Positions 1-5,441 of a stretch of DNA of 5,441 bases are shown here, piece by piece. The notes under the pieces were generated by a model. It had not been told where the DNA came from. It ran no database searches and saw only the letters and a program-made list of their open reading frames with translations. Source of the DNA: an uncultured Clostridia bacterium (GTDB lineage Bacteria; Bacillota; Clostridia; Oscillospirales; CAG-272); assembly GCA_937894775.1 (NCBI GenBank), contig CALAXC010000203.1, positions 1 through 5,441 on the forward strand, read 5' to 3'. The position numbers and the translations under genes were made by a program. Position 1 is the first letter of the stretch. Every line of letters starts with the position of its first letter.

Positions 1-72
1 TTTATCAAAATATATACTCGACTTTAATTTTTTATAGGATTGTCTTAACAATTCAATATAGTCTTTGCTCAA
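1..72 (-). CDS. 5' end of a third operon gene, product unknown (24 codons visible)
   Basis: After the helicase stop (90-92) a GGAGG at 82-86 precedes an open frame running to the left edge. The ATG at 79-81 abuts the GGAGG with no spacer and so is a poor start. The in-frame TTG at 70-72 sits 9 nt after it and is preferred, giving a protein beginning (M)SKDYIELLRQSYKKLK and then SSIYFDK. Using the ATG would only add three residues. The lysine- and tyrosine-rich amphipathic start and very low GC (about 21%) are all that can be seen. It faintly recalls the N-termini of some bacterial reverse-transcriptase-like defence proteins, but 24 residues cannot establish this. The 17-nt gap implies co-transcription and translational coupling with the helicase gene. 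Confidence 0.6.
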   Translation of the reverse strand, partial: MSKDYIELLRQSYKKLKSSIYFDK

Positions 73-81
73 TTTAAACAT

Positions 82-86
82 CCTCC
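82..86 (-). promoter_or_regulatory. Shine-Dalgarno GGAGG deciding a TTG start for the third gene
   Basis: GGAGG on the minus strand directly after the helicase stop codon. It touches the ATG at 79-81 (zero spacing) but is ideally placed, 9 nt away, for the in-frame TTG at 70-72. The latter is therefore the more likely initiator. Confidence 0.7.
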
Positions 87-89
87 AAT

Positions 90-3000
90 TTATGAAAGCT
101 TTTCAAAACAAATATCCGCGAGAACGATCGGCGTTTCTTCCGTATCTTCCTCTCCCTTCCATGCGACAACAAATCGCACCTCGGCAGATTTAGGCGAATA
201 CCCTTTGTCTTTCAACTTCTCGAGCGTCTCCACAAAAGCTTTCGATAATTTCGCGACACGAACATCTCTTCCGTTCAACTCCGCGACAAGATATACATCG
301 TCAAGCTTTAGTTTTGCACCGCTTCGAAGATTGAATATAATCTCCTTCTTGTTTTTGAAGAAGTCAAGCACTACATCTTTATGAGTGGTTTGAAGCATAA
401 TCTCGCTAGGCTCACCATATTCCGCGCCATCTACTACGTGTTCTACTCCATCGATACGATATTTATCGAACAAAGTTGTATTCGTATGGATATAAAGATT
501 GCTTTTGGCTCGAGTCATGCCAACGTATAATGCTCTACGCTCCGCATCGGTCTTACCTGCGGAGTTTTTCAGCATCATATACACGTTATCGAACTCTCTG
601 CCTTTGGATTTATGAATGGTAGATACATAGATGACTTCCTGATCCTGCTCGTCATAAAAGTCCTCGAATTTCGATTCATTTAAGAATTCCTCAAAATCAG
701 AACGATACTTCACGGAATGAGTTGCTTCAAAGTCTAAAATCAACCGTCTTACATTATCAATGCAAGCACTGTTATGATAACCCGAGAACAACTCCTTCTT
801 CGCAGCTTTCCATATTTCGTCCGATATAACAGGCGAATGAAGATTACGGTCTATGGCTTTAAGGAACACTCGGATTTCAAGAAGGTTATAAAGTCTAAAT
901 CCGTCAAGTGACTGAATCAGTTTTGCTCTCTTTCCATGCTTCAGCAAAAGTCCGAGAATACGCAGAGCTTCGTCATTTGTGTTTGTAAGCACACACGCCT
1001 TGCCTGTTTTATATGTTGCAAGCAACTCGTTAACAACAGCCTCTTCCATATTGGCACAAGTGTGATGTGTGATTCGCACGACTCCGGCTTCTTCTGTTAC
1101 AGCTTCAATCGGAGCAGACTTCATTCTATCTGTGATCGATTCCGCAAATGCATTCGCCAAATCAATAACATTGGTATTGCTTCGATAATTCTCTGTCATC
1201 TCGTACTTGGTAGCGCCATAATGCTCAATCAAGGTTCTGAGATGCTCGGAATTAGATCCGCGGAACTCATAAATATTCTGATCATCGTCGCCAACGGCAA
1301 TCACTCGCATATCGTCGTTAATCGTCATCAGGGCTTTGACAAGCTCAAATTCGTGCTCGTCCATATCCTGAGCTTCATCGATAACCAAAACACTCTTGGT
1401 TATCTTTCCTTGCTCAACCTCGCCATTGCGAATCATCTCGGCAGCATCTTTAACGACGTTGCTCGATGCTTCCAATGTTCCTATTTTGCCGAGAAGATCA
1501 AAGCAATACGAATGGAAGGTTTTGATTTCCACGAAATTGGCTGCATTGCCGATCAATCCAACCAAACGTTTCTTAAATTCGGTAGCCGCCGCACGAGAGA
1601 AGGTTACCATTAACAACTGCTCGTGTTTTACATCCTCAAGAAGGAGCAAGGATGCAAGCTTGTGTACAAGCACTCTTGTTTTTCCGCTTCCGGGGCCTGC
1701 CGCAACCACGATATACTTGGAGTCAGCATCATTGATGATTTCGGCTTGCTTATCTGAAAGCTCGCCAAAGAGCTGATTGTACTTTTCGGGCGTAATATTA
1801 CGCTCGATTTCTTTCGCTCTATCTCCTTTGAAATAGGTCGCAATGAACTTCTTGAAGTCCATATTGAAGTAGTCCTGAACGAATTGCAATGCAGCATTAT
1901 AGTCGCGAACCATAAGATTTGCGTATTCGCCTACAATGTGAATTTGTCTTATCTTCTGCTTGTAAAACTCATCAAGCAAACGATAGTCGTCAACCTTGTA
2001 TTTAATACGGTTATCCTTAACAATTCGCTTGATTTCCATACCGTTATACAGTACAAGGAAACCACCCTCAAGCTTTAATGCTCCGATTTTTGAGAGATAC
2101 AGAAGAGCATCTTCCACATCAGAAAGAGCAACAGGAATATCGCTCACTTCCATTCGCGGCACAGCTTGATACGCCTTGAACAAGCCTACAAGTGAAAATT
2201 CCACAGGCTTCTTTTCGGCATCAGCATCTCCATCCGGCGTTGCTTTAGAATAGAGCTCACCGAGAATGAATCGACAAATCTCTATTCTTCTCTCAAACTT
2301 GTCCATAAGTCGTTTAAGATCGAGCGACGGAACAAGATTCACCGAGAAGCTATCTCTATTTTCTTCTTTGGTTATATAGTTCTTAATCGTCAAATAGTGA
2401 AGGAGCGTTCTAATGTTCTTAACATTAGAGGTCGTGATTCCTTCATTTTGAGCTTCTTCGTTCAGCTCTTTGAATCCGAATGATGCACCTTCATCCGTAA
2501 TCTTTGAAAGTATAAATCTTTCAAGTTTTGAGAAACGATCAAGAACAAGCGTTGATTTGTGCTGACTGTCCGAATCGTAAATGTATGCGGACATATCGCT
2601 ATAATCCTCAAGCAGTCCTTCCTGACGCATGAGGTTTATCGATTCAATAACAGACTCTTTTTCGATTCCGAGAATATCCGCAAGATAGTCCACGCGCGAC
2701 TCTGCATCTGCATTGCCTGCAGTCGCGATGCTACGGCTTGAAATCAAAGATTTCACAATGCGAATAGCCGTATTCTTTTGTTCTTCCGTAAACAATTCGG
2801 AGCTGCGGATGCGGTAAGATGCCTCGGTCATATCCTTCGCGCGAATACTGGTTGCATATACCTTCGGAACATTTCTTCCACGCACAATATATCCTGCTGT
2901 TTCAAGTGCAGATACAGCAGTTCTGACACGCGTTTCCATCTCTGCTCCGGCAGAATCATCCCAACCTGCCTGGCGAGCAATTTCAAGAGCAGAACAGCAA

Positions 3001-4901
3001 ACATTCGGTCTGTTCTTCGTCAAATCTTTAATTGCTTTCCAAACCTGCTGGATTTCGCTGATACTGAGCTTGGTCTGGTTGAGAAGGATAAAGTGCTTAT
3101 CCAAATCATTGTCATTAAAAAGAACGTAACAATCAGCCTGCAAAGAAGGATCTCGCCCTGCTCTGCCTGCCTCCTGAACGTAATTCTCAAGAGAATCGGA
3201 AATATCGTAGTGAACAACAAGCTTAACATCGCTCTTGTCAACACCCATGCCAAAAGCCGAGGTCGCCACAATAATCGATACCTCGTTATTCATGAATGCT
3301 TCCTGATTGGCAATCTTATCGTTAGATTCCATTTTGCCGTTATAAGGAAGAGCCTTAAATCCGTCGCTTGTCAGTTTGCTCGCAAGCTCAAAAGTACGCT
3401 TTGTTCTTGAAACATAAACAATCGTCGGGCAATTTTTCTGTGCAATCAAAGCCCTGAGTGCATTATACTTTTCCTCGTCGGTTTCTTTGTGTAAAACAGT
3501 ATAATGCAAATTTTCTCTCGTTGCGGTCGATGCAAATATTTCAAGATCCAAATCAAGCTTTTTCTTGAAATAATCACAAATATCCGTAATAACCTTTTGC
3601 TTCGCTGTTGCTGTAAAGCACGACACAGGGATGGGCTTTTTGTCGGTTTTCTTTTCCTTCTGAAGCTTACGAATAAAATCTCCAATATAGAGATAGTCCA
3701 CTCTGAAATCCTGCCCCCACGCTGAGAAACAGTGAGCCTCATCAATAACAAATCTCACAATATTGCGCGACATCAAAAGGCGCTCTATGGTTTTAGAACG
3801 CAACTGTTCGGGCGATATATAAAGAATTGATGCTTTACCGCTTGCTACACGGTCAAGTGCATCTGCACGTTCGATGGGATTGAGCATACCGTTTACTGTA
3901 ACAGCGTCCTCTATTCCCTTTTCTGCCAAGTTATCCACCTGATCCTTCATCAAGGACTGCAAAGGAGAGATAACAACGGTTAAGCCGTGTGTAGCCTTAC
4001 CTGCCATCAAAGCAGGCAACTGGAATGTAATAGATTTGCCTCCGCCAGTCGGGAATACAGCAAGTAGAGATTTTCCTTCTACTGCTGCTCTTGCCGCCAT
4101 TTCCTGAAGCGGTTCTCCGTTGTATGTACGGAAATTATCAAATCCAAATATTTTCTTAAGTCCTTTGCGTACATCAAGTGCATTTCTGCAATAATCGCAT
4201 CCATCTGCACAAGGCGTATTGCACAAGAACTTTATCACATTTTCAATCTTAGGGAAATTGTAAAGCAACCACGGAGGCGTGGTGGAGCGATAATCATCAC
4301 ATCCAATCAAAGCGAGCGCATATGCAAGCTCCTTAGGATAATGCTTTACAAGAATATCAATATCTGCGTTCGCACAGATTTTATCCTTATATTCATCGAG
4401 AATCATCTGTGCCATTTTATATGCGTAGGGCTTAAACTCTACATAATCAAAGAAGCCTTGAAATTCTTCAAAGTTATAAAGAAGTCCGCAGAATATCTTT
4501 TTCTTTCCGGGAGAGAGTTGATAAAAAGCATTTACTTCATCAAAGAAAAGAGTTTGGGCTTTCTGACTATCATTTACTGGATTGTTCAGTTCTTCTACCT
4601 GAAGCTTATCATCTTTCAACAGTCTGTGGTACGGTCTTTTCGGGAACAGCAGAGGAGATAAATATAACGTGTCAATGATTTTCTTCGGTACTCTACCATC
4701 CACCACTGGCGCAAGATATTTCATATCATGGTGCACCACATTATGACCACACAAGAAGTCCGCATCTGCCGCAAAGGCGCAAAAATCCGACACGGATGCC
4801 GTGTGCAAGGTTCCCTTGTCACTACGCACCGCGCCTATATCATGTATTTTTTTGTCATCGACACCAATCTCGGTGTCAAAGAATACTACGCTTTTTGCCA
4901 T
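90..4901 (-). CDS. DEDD exonuclease–RecQ helicase–UvrD helicase fusion protein (1603 aa)
   Basis: Predicted cytoplasmic DNA-processing enzyme joining a 3'-5' exonuclease and two ATP-driven helicases. Residues about 1-125 are DEDD exonuclease-like (Asp9/Glu11 in FFDTE, Asp59 in CGHNVVHHD, Asp111). A four-Cys cluster lies at 227-238. The RecQ-type SF2 core (about 248-600) has Walker A FPTGGGKS at 283-290, DEAH at 387-390 followed by an aromatic-rich loop (CFSAWGQDFR), SCFTATA at 427-433 and QEAGRAGRD at 576-584. Residues about 610-1045 look helical, perhaps with winged helices. The UvrD/Rep-type SF1 core (about 1046-1475) has AAGPGSGKT at 1067-1075, DEAQD at 1175-1179, GDDDQNIYEFRG near 1204-1215, STIHKSKGREFD at 1427-1438 and VGMTRAK at 1460-1466. 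A tail of about 128 residues follows. Both ATPase motif sets look intact. RecQ and UvrD each usually run 600-750 aa, so this is a true fusion. The ATG sits 6 nt after GGAGG, 19 nt past the upstream stop. DNA binding, polarity and biological role are inferred, not shown. Confidence 0.96.
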   Translation of the reverse strand: MAKSVVFFDTEIGVDDKKIHDIGAVRSDKGTLHTASVSDFCAFAADADFLCGHNVVHHDMKYLAPVVDGRVPKKIIDTLYLSPLLFPKRPYHRLLKDDKLQVEELNNPVNDSQKAQTLFFDEVNAFYQLSPGKKKIFCGLLYNFEEFQGFFDYVEFKPYAYKMAQMILDEYKDKICANADIDILVKHYPKELAYALALIGCDDYRSTTPPWLLYNFPKIENVIKFLCNTPCADGCDYCRNALDVRKGLKKIFGFDNFRTYNGEPLQEMAARAAVEGKSLLAVFPTGGGKSITFQLPALMAGKATHGLTVVISPLQSLMKDQVDNLAEKGIEDAVTVNGMLNPIERADALDRVASGKASILYISPEQLRSKTIERLLMSRNIVRFVIDEAHCFSAWGQDFRVDYLYIGDFIRKLQKEKKTDKKPIPVSCFTATAKQKVITDICDYFKKKLDLDLEIFASTATRENLHYTVLHKETDEEKYNALRALIAQKNCPTIVYVSRTKRTFELASKLTSDGFKALPYNGKMESNDKIANQEAFMNNEVSIIVATSAFGMGVDKSDVKLVVHYDISDSLENYVQEAGRAGRDPSLQADCYVLFNDNDLDKHFILLNQTKLSISEIQQVWKAIKDLTKNRPNVCCSALEIARQAGWDDSAGAEMETRVRTAVSALETAGYIVRGRNVPKVYATSIRAKDMTEASYRIRSSELFTEEQKNTAIRIVKSLISSRSIATAGNADAESRVDYLADILGIEKESVIESINLMRQEGLLEDYSDMSAYIYDSDSQHKSTLVLDRFSKLERFILSKITDEGASFGFKELNEEAQNEGITTSNVKNIRTLLHYLTIKNYITKEENRDSFSVNLVPSLDLKRLMDKFERRIEICRFILGELYSKATPDGDADAEKKPVEFSLVGLFKAYQAVPRMEVSDIPVALSDVEDALLYLSKIGALKLEGGFLVLYNGMEIKRIVKDNRIKYKVDDYRLLDEFYKQKIRQIHIVGEYANLMVRDYNAALQFVQDYFNMDFKKFIATYFKGDRAKEIERNITPEKYNQLFGELSDKQAEIINDADSKYIVVAAGPGSGKTRVLVHKLASLLLLEDVKHEQLLMVTFSRAAATEFKKRLVGLIGNAANFVEIKTFHSYCFDLLGKIGTLEASSNVVKDAAEMIRNGEVEQGKITKSVLVIDEAQDMDEHEFELVKALMTINDDMRVIAVGDDDQNIYEFRGSNSEHLRTLIEHYGATKYEMTENYRSNTNVIDLANAFAESITDRMKSAPIEAVTEEAGVVRITHHTCANMEEAVVNELLATYKTGKACVLTNTNDEALRILGLLLKHGKRAKLIQSLDGFRLYNLLEIRVFLKAIDRNLHSPVISDEIWKAAKKELFSGYHNSACIDNVRRLILDFEATHSVKYRSDFEEFLNESKFEDFYDEQDQEVIYVSTIHKSKGREFDNVYMMLKNSAGKTDAERRALYVGMTRAKSNLYIHTNTTLFDKYRIDGVEHVVDGAEYGEPSEIMLQTTHKDVVLDFFKNKKEIIFNLRSGAKLKLDDVYLVAELNGRDVRVAKLSKAFVETLEKLKDKGYSPKSAEVRFVVAWKGEEDTEETPIVLADICFEKLS

Positions 4902-4907
4902 ATGCGG

Positions 4908-4912
4908 CCTCC
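4908..4912 (-). promoter_or_regulatory. Shine-Dalgarno GGAGG of the exonuclease-helicase gene
   Basis: GGAGG on the minus strand, 6 nt before the ATG at 4899-4901 and inside the 19-nt gap after the NDT-like stop (4921-4923). It fixes the start of the 1603-aa protein, which is also where the exonuclease domain begins (MAKSVVFFDTE). No separate promoter fits in this gap, which supports read-through from upstream. Confidence 0.85.
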
Positions 4913-4920
4913 GATTGATT

Positions 4921-5441
4921 TTAATTAACTGTTGCTTTTATTCGAGCTACCAATTTTTCTACAAGTTCATCATAATCGTTATACATTACTGTTGATTTTT
5001 GCGCAACATCAAAATGGAGTGGATTTGTACCTTGTTCTCTATTGTCATAGAGATGTATTACCTCTTTTCCAAGGGCATAAGCATATCCAGCCTCATAATA
5101 TGCACCGTCACATCTAATGCTCAAATCCACAACGACGAATTTTGATAATTTTATTTGATGAAATATTTCTGGCATTATCCAGTTATTCGTTTCATACTCA
5201 CTCATTATTCTCGGTTCATATCCAGCGAGAGCAATAGCTTTTTGAATGGCTTCAATTCTTTCTTCATTATATTTGAAATGGACGTTTTTGATTGCAATCT
5301 CATCTTCGAAAGACTTTATTTCTTTGGCGTCGGCAGCTTCCTTGATCGGGTTGTCAGTGTTCAGGATCTTGTCGATTCGGTCCATTGATGCCATTCCTTT
5401 CGGTATGATGTAGCCGATTCTTGCAAGTTCCTTAAGCGGTG
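4921..5441 (-). CDS. Chimeric ORF: ABC-exporter fragment fused to nucleoside 2-deoxyribosyltransferase-like domain, 5' end outside window
   Basis: The frame stays open to the right edge, 15 codons above the first in-window ATG (5392-5394), so that ATG is probably not the real start. Residues are numbered here from that ATG. About 40 residues from the ATG, plus the 15 codons before it, resemble the membrane-to-ATPase linker of an MsbA-like ABC exporter (IPKGMASMDRIDKIL, then IAIKNVHFKY, the first ATPase strand with its A-loop Tyr). No Walker A follows. From about residue 41 the protein is instead an NDT-like Rossmann domain: IEAIQKAIALAGYEP, ETNNWIMPEIF, FVVVDLS (Asp90), YYEAGYA (candidate catalytic Glu101), LHFDVAQKSTVMY and a terminal helix. 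Family members cleave or transfer the N-glycosidic bond of nucleosides, and relatives act as effectors in some defence systems, including the Retron-Eco1 (Ec86) effector. The substrate here is unknown. The normal first strand of the NDT fold is missing or supplied by ABC sequence, so the protein as written may not be functional. The stop is 19 nt before the helicase start. Confidence 0.8.
   Translation of the reverse strand, partial: PLKELARIGYIIPKGMASMDRIDKILNTDNPIKEAADAKEIKSFEDEIAIKNVHFKYNEERIEAIQKAIALAGYEPRIMSEYETNNWIMPEIFHQIKLSKFVVVDLSIRCDGAYYEAGYAYALGKEVIHLYDNREQGTNPLHFDVAQKSTVMYNDYDELVEKLVARIKATVN
5259..5280. other. Junction between ABC-exporter and NDT-like sequence
   Basis: Around the residues HFKYNEER, sequence fitting the first ATPase strand of an ABC exporter (NVHFKY) runs into sequence fitting the NDT-like domain, where a FxYNEE-type segment before the first helix is plausible too. 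FKYNEE thus fits both families, suggesting a join within a short shared stretch. GC falls from about 45% on the right to about 34% on the left. No direct repeat, inverted repeat or insertion-sequence end is visible at the point. Confidence 0.55.
5272..5441 (-). pseudogene. Truncated ABC exporter (MsbA-like) remnant, linker and start of ATPase domain
   Basis: This is the ABC-like part of the chimeric frame. The stretch reading ELARIGYIIPKGMASMDRID matches the end of the last transmembrane helix and the linker typical of Bacteroidetes lipid A/multidrug-type ABC exporters. FEDEIAIKNVHFKY matches the first strand of the nucleotide-binding domain. In an intact protein a Walker A (GxxGxGKS/T) would follow within about 30-40 residues, but the frame changes identity first. 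GC is about 45% here against about 34% in the adjoining NDT-like part. The N-terminal membrane domain, if present, lies right of the window. The family call comes from pattern recognition without a search. It could be a real gene broken by recombination or an assembly join. Confidence 0.6.

Noticed and set aside
936..1613. Plus-strand open frame of 225 aa
   Set aside because: It lies antisense within the UvrD core of the helicase gene, shows no domain pattern and is Cys/His/Ile-rich as expected of an antisense shadow.
1396..1776. Plus-strand open frame of 126 aa
   Set aside because: It is antisense to the UvrD Walker A to DEAQD region; its Ser/Pro-rich translation is a shadow.
2778..3410. 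Plus-strand open frame of 210 aa
   Set aside because: It is antisense to the end of the RecQ core and the middle region, has no recognisable motif, and the opposite frame carries a clear protein family.
3020..3751. Short minus-strand frames of 83 and 101 aa
   Set aside because: These are alternative frames inside the RecQ helicase core, whose motifs are unbroken in the main frame. No frameshift is needed.
4921..4928. Perfect palindrome TTAATTAA at the stop of the NDT-like frame
   Set aside because: It is only eight bases in AT-rich sequence, with no flanking stem or T-run. It is not a terminator or a credible operator.
4921..5394. NDT-like protein starting at the ATG at 5392-5394 as a complete 157-aa gene
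   Set aside because: The frame is open upstream to the window edge with ABC-exporter-like residues, so this ATG is internal. A start within the NDT part (Met64) would remove the first helix of the fold.
1..5441. CRISPR arrays, tRNA/rRNA genes, retron ncRNA, insertion-sequence ends
   Set aside because: No spaced direct repeats, cloverleaf-like segments, structured intergenic region or terminal inverted repeats were seen; the intergenic gaps are below 20 nt.

Overview
The window is almost wholly coding, and everything supportable lies on the minus strand, so transcription runs from high to low coordinates. In that order it holds: (1) the 3' part of an open frame entering from the right edge (5441 to 4921), an in-frame join of an ABC-transporter fragment to a nucleoside 2-deoxyribosyltransferase-like (NDT-like) domain; (2) a very large gene (4901 to 90, 1603 aa) encoding a DEDD-type 3'-5' exonuclease, a RecQ-type SF2 helicase and a UvrD/Rep-type SF1 helicase in one chain; and (3) the first codons of a third gene leaving at the left edge (72 to 1). 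The gaps are 19 and 17 nt. Both downstream starts have a GGAGG Shine-Dalgarno and no terminator is visible, so an operon reading NDT-like, exonuclease-helicase, unknown is the natural interpretation.

No taxonomic marker gene is present. The large gene is around mid-40s % GC by sampled lines, the NDT-like part about 34%, the visible part of the third gene about 21%, and the ABC fragment about 45% (hand counts). The ABC fragment reads like an MsbA-like exporter of Bacteroidales, whereas the strong GGAGG sites are more typical of Firmicutes and are unusual for Bacteroidetes. An anaerobic gut-type bacterium fits the look of the proteins, but the phylum is unresolved and the right end may be a recombination or assembly junction.

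Functionally, an NDT-like nucleotide or nucleoside enzyme next to a multi-activity DNA-processing protein looks like an accessory, possibly anti-phage, module: the exonuclease-helicase could recognise or process DNA ends or replication intermediates, and the NDT-like protein could act on nucleotides. This is inference from domains and tight spacing. Nothing in the window proves defence. No tRNA, rRNA, CRISPR array, insertion sequence, attachment site or terminator was seen, and there is no gene-free stretch above 300 bases.
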